Shown here piece after piece: positions 54,407 to 64,000 of a stretch of 64,000 nt of DNA. The stretch comes from Incurvaria masculella (Eukaryota; Arthropoda; Insecta; Lepidoptera; Incurvariidae). The first letter of the stretch is position 1. The number at the start of each line of letters is the position of its first letter. The position numbers and the translations under genes were made by a program. The stretch spans positions 25,865,021 to 25,929,020 of the forward strand of contig OX335642.1 in NCBI GenBank assembly GCA_946894095.1, in the 5' to 3' direction. Below the pieces are notes generated by a model. It was given only the letters and a program-made list of their open reading frames with translations, was not told the origin of the DNA and made no database searches.

Positions 54407-54563
54407 GCCCCGATTGCACGAAGCTACGGACGAGTTAATCAATCTTCAAACACGCCACTTTTAGAGAACCGCACGGAGTTGCATCCATACTGTCCATAAA
54501 AAGTGACGTGTTTAATCATACGTTGACGTTGATTTTGTTTTTTGTGATTTCGTGCACTCGGCC
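54407..54563 (+). mobile_element. Repeat Q MITE, copy 3
   Basis: GCCCCGATTGCACGAAG ... CGTGCACTCGGCC. Copies 2 and 3 are separated by only 22 bp. Confidence 0.7.
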
Positions 54564-54769
54564 AGCAGTGTAAGTAAATGCTGTTGTGTGGTGTAGAGTT
54601 TAGTATTTATTACATATACAAAGTATAGTCTTTGGTGGAGTATATAATTTTAGGGTAGATGTATTAGAAAGGGAAAACACTAGGGTGACACAAGTGAAAA
54701 GGTTGAACGCTAGCAGCATATCTACTCATGAAAGCGAAAGCGAGAAATGCTCGTGTTTATTTCTGTCAA

Positions 54770-55470
54770 AGTCTATGTAGAAAAAAGGTGCCTACTTTTT
54801 CAACAAAGATTTCGACAGTGAGTCACCCGTGACTAACAGGTGAGAATCTTTTGAATAGACCCCCAGGGTCTGAACCGGCGTGAGATGTGAGAAAATATGC
54901 AAGGGAATTCTATTAATTCTGCACTAATCAGAGGTAGAGCCAAATAATCTACCCAATAAAAGCGCAGAAAGTATGACATAAACCATTATGATTGGTTCAG
55001 AATTGATGGAATTCGTTTGCATATTCTCTAACATCTTTGGAGGTGGGGGTACCCCTGATGACATCTGATGACTAATAAAGTGCAAGTATTCATCAGTGAC
55101 TGGGTATCACCGGAAAATTAAACATTTTCAATGATTTTGGGTGTTTTCATGGCTGTCATCGCACTCTAATTAGAACAATTTAGAAAAAGAGAAAACCAAG
55201 GATCTGCTCATGAGATTCTCACCTGTCAGTCACAAATCTTTCGTACTCATGAAATGACGACCACGAGTCACCCTAGTGTTGTCCATTTTTAATCACAAAC
55301 GTAACATCGGGGTCTACTCACGAGAAGATCTCGTGTTCGCTTACATGAGTAGACATGCATGCATTTGATGACGTCAGACGAAAGCGTTTCACTTTCATCT
55401 GTGACTTACTCGTTCATAAAGCGAGAAGTTCTCGTGTTCGCTTCTGTCAAACTCTATATAGAAAAAATCG
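54770..55470. repeat. Repeat S cluster
   Basis: GTGAGTCACCCGTGACTAAC (54830), GAATAGACCCCCAGGGTC (54855), ATGAGATTCTCACCTGTCAG (55209) and several TCTCGTGTTCGCTTC motifs (55329, 55430) recur in both orientations. Possibly one ~0.5-kb element with hairpin-rich ends, plus scraps. Confidence 0.5.
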
Positions 55471-55654
55471 GCAATTTGCCTATCATAGCATCGCTGTACG
55501 CGAATACTAGGTAATGTATCCCATAGACCTAGCATGCGCGCGCAGCGCGCTTAATGTAACTATCCTTAGATGAAAAAGGAATATTTTGTTTTGCGGTTTC
55601 AAAAAAATCGACCTTACCATTCATTTTTGTAAATATCTACGCAACAATATTTAT

Positions 55655-56040
55655 CTTGTTTGCTCCTAATATGCCTAGGAATGCCTGGTTACGTTTGGAC
55701 CATACCTCCTGTCATGTATTATACACGCGGGACCATCTGGAGTCAGGGGTGGTGGAACGGGCAGAGAGGCTCCGTATGGCCGTCTCCTCCGACGGGTAAA
55801 CAGCAGCGCCCCTCTGGCCTGCGGTCCACGTCGTCTTCGGGTTTCCCGGGTCCGCGCAGGCCCTCTCAGGCAGCCCGTCAGCTCCTGGCTTATATTCGAG
55901 TTTGCAGCGGTTTGAGGTGAAGTGGGCGGCTATTGCCCCTAGCGAGGCTCCTGTCCATCACCGTGATATCTGCAGACCTCGCTACCAGGTTTCTAGGCGG
56001 AACCATGGGATCCGCAGCGGCTGGTTAGCGTCAAAGAAAC
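55655..56040. other. GC-rich patch of unknown nature
   Basis: Markedly more GC-rich than its surroundings. Two overlapping plus-strand frames (55660-55920, 55902-56147) look like fragments of a decayed coding sequence, probably of a transposon; no domain recognised. Confidence 0.35.
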
Positions 56041-57960
56041 AGAACACGTTCCTTTCATCTTCTCCTCACTTACTTTCTTTACAATGGATTGTTGTGGACT
56101 TTTTTTGCGTCGTAATGATGAAATCAAGACGCTTCAGGCTGAACTGATGTATAGATATTCTTCGCAAAGCAATATGGTGGAGCCGACGGCGAAATGTTGC
56201 CAGATCTTGTCCTAAGATCAAATCTCAGGACAACACCAAAACAATTTCTGCTGCTTGAGGTTGTCAGACAACTTTTTTCCAATGTTTTTGCGCCAATATT
56301 TTCCAATCCAAAAGGTATATATTAAAAATTAAAACATACCGATGCATATTTTGAGAACATATATTAGAATCCAAAATTTCAAAAACATTAAGACTATTGA
56401 AACAGTTAAAGTTGGGGAATTGATAGGGTAACATCTTTCTTAAATAAATATTAAATATACTTAATATCCTACCCATGATTCGTCAGATAAGGGTCGACAA
56501 CCCACCATACATCTTAGGCCAAGTAAGTAAAAATGCCTGAAAATTATGTTTAAAGCCAGCTACTAAGTCATTGGAAAACAGAAACAGTCAGAAATTATGT
56601 AACATTGTTTGTGATATTTCTTAGTTTTGTCACAAACATTTTGTAATATATCTGCATTGAATTAATGTACCTTTGAAATGATGCTCTCTATTTTAACAAT
56701 TTCAAGTAAGCCTTGAGATACAAAATTTCAAAGTATTGGGACAAGCAAGAAACACAATAAACGAGTAAAATGCAGAACCACTTGTCACAGTATACTTTAT
56801 TAACAAGTAATACAATATTTACAATAAAACACCCAAAGTTTTAAAATGCACAAGAAAATAAACTGAACATTAGAAAAAAAAACAACGAAAATTTTCAACA
56901 ATTACAATGTAAGCCCTGTTCAACCAACCCTAGCTGTGCCACGCATTGGCATCTCTTCTCACTATAATCTAACAAATGAAGCAAAAATATGCAACACAAC
57001 AGGTCAGAAACCCATAGGTCACCAACACTCCAGGAAGTCTGCGGTTAGTGTATGTAGGGGTGAGTGTGTAAATGACGAAATTTTGTACAAATCTCAAGAA
57101 ACACTGAAATAACTTGTATGTAGGTTTCCTGAACTAAATCTATGCATTAAAGTACATGTTATGAACTACTTAACATTTTCAGAAGCAGGCTATGGCTGCA
57201 CGAAACATTTTTTAGTAAAGATGATAAACATTATTGGATGGTGTCAAAATCCGGGATCTCACTTTGTCGTTTCGTTGATCATTTTCAACAATTGTCCAAA
57301 ACCCCACCATGATTTATTTTTTCGACTGATTACTTTATGGATATTGTATGGGTTCGAAAAACAAACTTTTATCCCCTATTTCACCCTCCTCGACAAAAGG
57401 AAGCCTATATCCTTCTCCGAGGTCCAGACAATCTGTACCGAAATTCATCAAAATTGGTTCAACGATTAAAACGTGAGAACGCAACATACAGAGGTATTTT
57501 CGCATTTAAAATGTTAGTATGGATTGTAATTGCCTGATTTTTTTGGCATGGTATGGAACGATTTGTGTGCGAGTCCGACTCTCACTAGGCCGATTTTTTT
57601 TATCTAAGGTTGTGTCAGGGTAATACAGTAGTCTCACTAACACGGCACTATTAAAAACCAAGGGGTGCTGGCTTATTGAAATGTTCGGATAACAGGATCG
57701 TATGGGGAAATTCAAGGTAAAAAAATTAATAAATCACTCTTGCTGCGCCAATGACGTGTTCAAAGCGAGAATGCGCATAGCGATATGAGCTTATGACATG
57801 GACTCACTAACACTGAATAGCAGGCTGAGGGGAAGGGGATGGAGGGAGTGACAGAGGGGGCGCGGAAAGCAGTGACGCAGGCCGGACGTGCCGATACACT
57901 GAAGTGCCGGATTAGTGAGACTCCCACCAGTAAGCGCCTCACGTATAAACTATAACACCT
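56041..57960. other. Intergenic between TUFM and WDR48
   Basis: Mostly AT-rich. 57300-57600 looks like Helitron-like debris and ends with an inverse repeat-P head (GCGAGTCCGACTCTCACTAG). No gene seen. Confidence 0.4.
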
Positions 57961-57984
57961 GGAAAGGACTGAACTACGCACGAT

Positions 57985-58235
57985 AGTGGGGACAATGACA
58001 GGACGTTGCCCACTCAATAAGCACCTCCGCCAATTGGGGATAACAGATAACCCTCGATGCTGTGTCTGCACGCAGGCAACATGATCGCCCATGAACTGTT
58101 TGAGTGCAGGAATGTGGCTGATCAACGGGCACAGATCCTGGGAGCACTGGGATCTCCCTCCCAGAGGCCTGTGGGATTTTTAAAATCCTGCTGGACTTCT
58201 GGACCGAGCTGGGATGGCTCATATAGTCACCCCTG
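57985..58235 (+). pseudogene. LINE C-terminal (RNase H/tail) fragment, frameshifted
   Basis: TGRCPLNKHLRQLGITDNPR then CCVCTQ, and after a frameshift HELFECRNVADQRAQILGAL, match the C-terminal region of LINE ORF2 ('TG...LN.HL..LG..D.P.C..C ... H.L.EC'). Confidence 0.7.
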
Positions 58236-58612
58236 TTATGCACAATGACCTCTTGTTAGTAGTAGGTTTAGTGTGGATAACATTTTCCTAACTGACTAAC
58301 TAGTGAGACTCGCCTGTATTATAAATATTGGATATTTTGCAGGAATATTTGAGAATGTTTTGTATTGTTGTACAGTTGACTGATATTTACAAACTAAACA
58401 AATAGACATAAAACTACTTGACCTCATATGTAATTGTTGATGTAAAAGTTTTATCTTTACAGCCATTATTAATTGGGTGTTGCGAAGGTTCCCCAATGTA
58501 AACCGAGGAAAATGTTTAACAAACATTCCTGACAAAATTTGTTGTTACTCGATTCAGTTTCAATTCATAATTTACATAAATGTTGTAAATCAGCATAAGT
58601 TAAAATATTTTT

Positions 58613-58618
58613 TTTATT
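58613..58618 (-). promoter_or_regulatory. Candidate poly(A) signal of WDR48
   Basis: AATAAA on the minus strand, about 125 bp past the stop. Confidence 0.55.
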
Positions 58619-58740
58619 CTTTAAAAGCTCAGTTTTTTCAATCGTTGGTTGCCATTTTGATAAATCAGAAAAGGCTAAAAACCTGATCGGAATGCAAACA
58701 GATAAAAAAGTCTTCGTAACTTCGTTGGATAGAGATTAAA

Positions 58741-58836
58741 TCAGGTTTTCAGTGTTCTGTAGTGTAGTGTAAACTCCATGTTGGACTTCCATATGAAGTG
58801 ACGGACGGTCCGAAGGTCCATGTTGGGGTCTAATTC
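58741..58836 (-). CDS. WDR48: WDR48 exon 3 (C-terminus)
   Basis: Acceptor TTTTTCAG; codes [20 protein letters not shown] and [11 protein letters not shown], then TGA. It is a 31-codon exon, recognised by the conserved DPNMDLRTV and FIWK motifs. Confidence 0.93.
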   Translation of the reverse strand, partial: ELDPNMDLRTVRHFIWKSNMEFTLHYRTLKT

Positions 58837-61800
58837 CTGAAAAATGTAAAAGTATTTATGTAAATTTTTACAAATATTACAAACAGTTTTAGTTACCATA
58901 AAAATATCAAGATTTTGGTAAATGTCTGCATTGTATGCAGTTGGTCCAAGGGAATGTGGTGTATTGGGCTAATATCATAACGGTAGTTATGTGGTATTAG
59001 CCATCCATGTCAGGTCTCATAAAAAAATGTAAGTGGTAGTTGACTATAGTCTTTAATATACAAATTTATTATTGAATAAGATTTAGAAATATGAAGTCAT
59101 GAAATAACATTTAGATTGAAGCATTGTAATAACATTTATAAAATAATCCGAAAATTGTTTGTCCTGGCCATTCAGCTGTAGCAGGATTGGAACCTGCGAC
59201 CTTTGGATTATATGTTCACTGTTCTACCCCTGAACTATCAAGAGAACTACGTTAACCAATGAACTTTTCGATTATATTCAAATCGATGCTGATTTTGCGT
59301 ACTATTCGTACGCTAGGGCATTTTTAAGAAATCCTGCTTCAGACAAATGTCCATACCAAAAAAAAAAACTGGAATATTCGTAATCATTTCTCTTTTGAGT
59401 TGAGTAAGTAATGTGTGAGAAATGTTGCTGCCAGTGATGCAGGGGTGGCCCGTGCCCAGGGTCTTGTCCACAACATGGTCCGCTACTCAGAAGGCACTGG
59501 GTGTAGTTTTAAGACTATAGAACATGTATACAATACAGCTTGACCTTTGGCGGTTTGGTAAGCCTCGCCGTTGGTGGCGAACTTGTTGCTGCCGGTGATG
59601 CCCGCATCCAGGATTTTGTCCACGACACCGGACAAAGACATTCGCTAATAGATGCTCTAGGCTATAGAGCGTGTAGACAACAACAATTTCTGATAGACGC
59701 AGCGCAGTTCGACCATGGACTGCATGGTGTCGGCAGCCTTGCAGTTGGTTGCGGACTTGTTGCTGCTGGTGATGCAAGGGTCTTCCGCGCCCAGGGTCTA
59801 GTCCACGACATGCTCGGCCACTCTAAGGCACTAGATGAAGTGTCTTTGCATTAGACGCTTCTGGCTACAGAGCATGTAGAAAATGACAATACCTGATAGT
59901 AGCACAGCAATTTGACCTTGGGTTGCACGGGGTCGGGAGCCTCGCCGTTGGTTGCGGACTTGTTTTTGCGGGTGTTGCCGGTGTTCAGGATTTTGTCCAA
60001 GACTCAGGACAAAGACACTGGCTACTAGATGTTCCAGGCTAAGAGTGTGTAGACGAAAATACCTGATCGCAGCATAGCAGCTCGACCTTGGGCTGCGTGG
60101 TGTCGGCGGCCTCGCCGTTGGTGGCGGACTTGTTGCTGCCGGTGGTGCCGGTGGCTCCGGCGTCGCCCGCGCCCAGGATCTTGTCCACGACGTGCTCCGC
60201 CACCTTGCGGCACTGTATGAAGTCATTCGCCACTAGCCGGTCCTGTACAATGAATAACTCAATGAATACTGGGTTTAGGAAATATTTTCTTTTATCTTGT
60301 GACAAATACCTATGCTCTATGATTTCCGGGCAGCCGAGTGTTGCGAACGGACGTAGCAGCTGCCTACTTGACAACGGACTGAACGATCAACTCGAAACGT
60401 CGGAGTAAGTCTCCTCCAGCCGCATGAAAATCGGTGTGTATTTTCAAACATGATAGACCACGGTGATCTAAAAAGATTTATTGAATTGTTGATTAAAGTC
60501 ATTGATCAAGTGAAGTGAGGTGATGGGGTGTGCCCTATCATTATACATAGGTTTACCATGGTTTTCAATCCATGTATTAAGGTCCTCTTCCCCTAATAGG
60601 TGCTTGTTGGTACCACCACATTGGATGAAAAAATGGTCGAAGCGGCAACAAAAATTTGATCACATTTTCCATTCAGTTCAATGTAGCTGTGCTCGCAAAG
60701 GGAAGCTAATGGGATGGCACCTAACTAATTCGGCAGTGCGGTGTGTTGGGCTAATATCATGACTGTGGGTGTGATATTAGCATTCCATGTCCAGTTGCTT
60801 TAAAAATAACTCTATTTTCTACAATTATTCATTTTTCTAAAATTAATAAAATGTAAGCATTTCTTATCCATATTAATAAAATAAAGCTGAGGAGTTTCTT
60901 GTTTTTTGTTTGAACGTGTCAATCTTTAAACCATCAGTCCGATTAGAAATTATAATTTTGTAGTTGATGACTCAAGTATATGCTATTAAATTTAAGAAGG
61001 TTATTAACAGCAAAGTAGGTGTAATATTATAAGCACATTATTCAATTATAAAATAATAACACAGGAAATTAATTAAACAACCTCTCACCTTCTTTTGTCG
61101 ATCCTGTTTGCTCTGACAGCTCGAATGAGGCAACAGAAAGAATGGCTGCTTTTGCAATTTCGGTGATACCATTTCGATCGCCACCTCCACCACCCAAGAA
61201 GGGACGGTCTCGCTTAGAAGGTTACCCTCTGTGTCCCCTCCCGCATCCCCCACCGCCAGCCTGTACAAAGTTCTCCCGCCCACTTCGCTGAATATCAGCG
61301 GTGTGTGTAGAGGCACATTGAAAAAGGGATTTCCGACCACTCTTTGACCGTTCTCAGTCAACCTGCCTGGATGATTCCAGTGCTCGAGCAACGCTTGAAG
61401 GAGAAGAGCGCCAAAATTTACCTTTTGATCGTTCTCCGTCGTTAAACCTGCTTCCTTTGCACTCACCCAAGCGCTCAAGCAATCCGTTTCATCTTGGCCT
61501 AGGTGAATCGTCAACATGCCAGTCTTTAGGTCGACATTAAACCAATTGGGGACATAAACCATTTTGAAACGTCGTTTTATCTCCTCTTCGTAACTGATTT
61601 CACCGAGATCTTCTACCTTTTTCGCTTTGAGCACATCGTAAATTGCTACGTGGTTTGCCGTGTCTTTTGTCAGGATGTGTCGCTTGTCGTTGAGTACCGT
61701 GTAGTGCCGGATCGCTGAGCCGCCAGGTATGTGACTGATTGGGGCAATTTGGTAGACATTAGGAGAATTATAATTGTTGGTATTGTAGCTATTAGCTGCA

Positions 61801-62762
61801 TCTGAGTTTAGCAAATTCAACGGAGGAAGCTTCCAGCATTTGATATCAGATTCCGATGTCGAAACCCATATTCCTTGAGCATCAGCAGTGAAGCATAGTT
61901 TTAGTATCGGTGCGGATTCCTCACAGACTATAATAGAGTTCTCAGGATTACGTAACTCGGTTATTATCACTAACTTATCTCTACCACCGGAAATAATATG
62001 AGTAAAGGCCTCGGTAGCAAGTAGCGCCCAGACCGCTTCGGCATGTACCCTATAAGTCTGGACGCATCGTTGCTGCGAAAGCGACCACAATTTAATAGTT
62101 CCGTCCGAACTGCCAGACACACACTGAGCCCCATCTTTGCTCATGACGAGCGCCTTAACATTATCTACGTGGCCCTTCAATTTCATCAGTCTCGAGCAAT
62201 TTCTGGGATCCCAAACTCTTAAGACTTTCTCAGTTGATCCGCTCACGAGGATCGTTCCTGCAGGGTTCATAGCTAGGCTGTAAATGCTTTCTTTATTACC
62301 GACGAGACTCGAAGTAGTCACTGTATTGTTGCTGGCCGTCAAAGCCGTCAGAGTGTTAACGTCCCATAAAAAAATGGCTCGATCGAGGCCTGCACTCGCG
62401 ACTTGCTCTTTCTCCTTCGCGTAAGCAAGGGTTCGGACATAGTCCTTGTGTGTTCTCAGAGTAGACATGCAGAAGCCTTTGTGAGCGTTCCAAACTTTGA
62501 CAGTGGTATCTGATGAGGCGCTGATAAGGTTCTTGCCCCCGCAGCATAGGACGATGTCGTTGACCCAGTCAGTGTGATGTTCCATGCTCTGGATGTAGCG
62601 ATCCCCGCTGGCGGAAGGTTGCCACACCCGGATGATGCCATCTCGTCCGGCCGAGTAGAGGCGGCCCTGCGCAGCGTCCAACTGAAGTGAGGAGACGCCT
62701 GCTTTATGATGGCGCTCCGACTCCTCGCGAATCACGAACGAAACTTGCGTTTTCTTGCGCAT
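58741..62762 (-). CDS. WDR48: WD-repeat protein 48 (UAF1), three exons
   Basis: Spliced minus-strand exons 62762-61089, 60242-60063, 58836-58741 give about 649 aa (vertebrate WDR48 is 677). GT-AG junctions, all phase 0. The N-terminal ~320 residues form a WD propeller: [91 protein letters not shown] and [11 protein letters not shown] are nearly invariant in the family. The later DUF3337 part has [40 protein letters not shown] and QALLEHW. The C-terminal SUMO-like tail reads [20 protein letters not shown]. The known family role is binding and activating the deubiquitinases USP1, USP12 and USP46. The start at 62762 is the first Met ([11 protein letters not shown]), 12 residues shorter than vertebrate proteins. 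Confidence 0.95.
59100..59300 (-). mobile_element. SINE-B with clear tRNA-like head (WDR48 intron 2)
   Basis: Minus strand: GATAGTTCAGGGGTAGAACA (A-box), GTCGCAGGTTCCAATCCTGC (B-box), then the SINE-B tail (CGGATTATTTTATAAATG). No acceptor-stem pairing, so not a functional tRNA. Confidence 0.75.
59415..60057 (-). pseudogene. WDR48: Four degenerate tandem copies of WDR48 exon 2 plus intron start
   Basis: Copies lie at about 59893-60000 (B), 59692-59855 (C), 59545-59625 (D) and 59415-59510 (E), with spacing of roughly 160-205 bp. B reads through in frame ([20 protein letters not shown] ... LLCYYQ) and keeps a CAG\|GTATTG donor. C has a stop and has lost the GT. D shifts frame near its end. E is truncated. 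Each also carries about 60 bp of the intron start (ACACGCTCTATAGCCTAGAG-type). Confidence 0.85.
60063..60242 (-). CDS. WDR48: WDR48 exon 2
   Basis: Acceptor ATTGTACAG; codes [20 protein letters not shown], a Gly/Ala/Thr linker and [11 protein letters not shown]; donor CAG\|GTATTT. 60 codons, phase 0 on both sides. Confidence 0.92.
60547..60805 (+). mobile_element. SINE-A body and tail (WDR48 intron 1)
   Basis: CAATCCATGTATTAAGGTCC, TCGAAGCGGCAACAAAAAT, TTCCATTCAGTTCAATGTAG, GGTGTGTTGGGCTAATATCA. The head is missing. Confidence 0.7.
61089..62762 (-). CDS. WDR48: WDR48 exon 1 (WD propeller and DUF3337)
   Basis: 558 codons in one exon from ATG 62762 to the donor AAG\|GTGAGA. Without splicing, the frame would run 16 codons into the intron ([16 protein letters not shown]), where homology to WDR48 stops. 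Confidence 0.95.
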
Positions 62763-63493
62763 GCTGGAACATTAATTTGGCAGGTTGACAAGCAATCAAA
62801 TTTACTCTGTTATTTTTACAGTAAACACAATTTTTTACAAATTTACAGAGTAAACAAACAATCAAAAAAAAGTTCTTTCATTGTTAAGGCTGAAATCGGT
62901 TTTGAGTTGAGTTGGAATTGATTAGGGTAACCTCCAGTTAAACCAGCCTTTGGGCTACTTTCTCTGTACATGTTTCAGAGAGGTCACTTGAACTATTATT
63001 TTAGACTATAAAAATCGCACGTCACTATGTTCGTACACTCTAATCTCCAAACCACCTAACCAATTTCAATGAGATTTTGTGCATGGTTTTGTTCCGGTCA
63101 AAAGATTAAGCTATTTTTATCCCATTTTTTGGTGTTCGATGTTTTCCGAAGCAGCCAGTTTTAGATAACCAAATATGTTTTAAAGTCGTTTCCATTGAAA
63201 TGTATTCACTGAAAAGAGAAGAAGAATAAATAAGTTGACGTCATCATGACGGCAAGAGATCTTAAATTTGACTCTATTTCTGGTGTATAAATTACTTGAT
63301 TTGATAGATTTTTTCATGCAAACGTGAAGAGTGTCTTAATTTTTTTGAACAAAAACAGTTGCAGACGATTTGTATTGATTTAGTGCCAGGGAAAGGTAAC
63401 CTTACATTACTGCATCAGATAATCATGCTACCAATATAATGGTGTTTAGTATGTAATTTTAAGCACTGTTGCAATTTACTTGATATGTGGTAT
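62763..63493. other. 5' flank of WDR48 and intergenic DNA
   Basis: AT-rich; no promoter motif called. GTTCCAG just before the ATG could be a splice acceptor for a non-coding or short first exon, which cannot be decided here. Confidence 0.35.
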
Positions 63494-63497
63494 TTAA

Positions 63498-63838
63498 GGT
63501 GGGCCTGTAAGCATCAGAAAATTACGCTCCCCATACAAACGTAGTTTACTAATTGTTTGAAAACCATTGCTCCAATTTACTTTATATTTGGTATCTAATA
63601 TCAGGCAACAAATATCTGTGTCTGCACAATTTGGTTTTTTGGTAAATGTATCCTGGGTCAGACCACAAGGAAAACATAATTTGTACGAAAATTTTCTGTT
63701 TGCTTTCATTTAATTGGGTTTAGATTTTTCAAAAAACAAAAACCTGCAGACACAGATATTTTGATGCCTGATATAAGATAATAAAAATGTTATTGAAACA
63801 GTGGTATTCATATGATTAGTAAACTATGTTTGTATAAT
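63498..63838. mobile_element. TTAA MITE, family N, copy 3 (decayed, inverted)
   Basis: TTAA at 63494-63497, terminus GGTGGGCCTGTAAGC. The body has ACAAATATCTGTGTCTGCA. The right terminus is deleted, ending at a TTAA (63839-63842). Confidence 0.8.
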
Positions 63839-63842
63839 TTAA

Positions 63843-64000
63843 GGGCATTCTTAATATTAGGTAACAAATATATCTGTATGTTTTTTTTATTGAAACGGAA
63901 ATAAAAATAGAAAATATTTACACAAATGAGAAAGACAAAAATAAAAGCGGAGATGAACTAGTGAACTGTAATAGAAAAGAGCATTAATTGTTAAAATTAT
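63843..64000. other. AT-rich window edge
   Basis: Nothing recognised beyond a short MITE-N scrap (AGGTAACAAATATATCTG). Confidence 0.3.

Noticed and set aside
55660..56147. GC-rich frames as a host gene
   Set aside because: No domain, no credible start or splice context, and stops in the neighbouring frame; kept only as an unknown patch.
59170..59255. Possible tRNA gene on the minus strand
   Set aside because: A- and B-box-like segments are present but no acceptor stem pairs, and the SINE-B tail follows directly, so it is a SINE head.
59831..60374. Several long frames (131, 111, 106 codons) in both strands
   Set aside because: They arise from the GC-rich Gly/Ala/Thr linker of WDR48 exon 2 and its tandem copies; only the exon 2 frame fits the family.

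Overview
The window looks like nuclear DNA of a moth or butterfly. It is AT-rich and about half mobile-element debris, with Helitron-like elements, piggyBac-type TTAA MITEs, tRNA- and 5S-derived SINEs, an interstitial insect-type TTAGG tract, GT-AG introns and intronless secreted serpins and acid lipases. No species can be named from sequence alone.

Layout. (1) 1-29 kb holds four intact, intronless, secreted serpins (1348-2574 +, 9839-11035 -, 15910-17145 -, 27622-28821 +) separated by transposon-rich spacers. All four place Arg at the predicted P1 of the reactive-centre loop. (2) 32.7-36.7 kb holds two tandem, minus-strand, intronless acid lipases of about 90 % identity with complete Ser-Asp-His triads. 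(3) 38.3-53.1 kb is a complete six-exon mitochondrial elongation factor Tu gene (TUFM, minus strand, 450 aa after splicing), whose introns are full of SINEs, MITEs and hairpins. (4) 58.7-62.8 kb is a three-exon WDR48/UAF1 gene (minus strand, about 649 aa) with degenerate tandem copies of its second exon in the following intron. The rest is intergenic or repeats.

How the genes relate. The serpins are best read as haemolymph inhibitors of trypsin-like clip proteases (melanisation or Toll cascades). The lipases are probably secreted digestive or fat-processing enzymes. TUFM (mitochondrial translation) and WDR48 (cofactor of USP1/12/46 deubiquitinases) are conserved housekeeping genes. Nothing suggests an operon or a shared pathway across the blocks.

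Most unusual structure. The window carries many perfect or near-perfect palindromes of unrelated sequence: a 205-bp-arm hairpin at 20196-20612, a chain of three overlapping perfect palindromes at 22803-22880, a triple hairpin array at 39.96-40.38 kb, and others at 7.6, 14.8, 15.6, 41.6 and 50.4 kb. Also notable are two TTAA MITE families that insert at each other's ends, a SINE family whose shared body carries either a tRNA-like or a 5S-rRNA-like head, and tandem copies of exon ends beside splice donors in both TUFM and WDR48.
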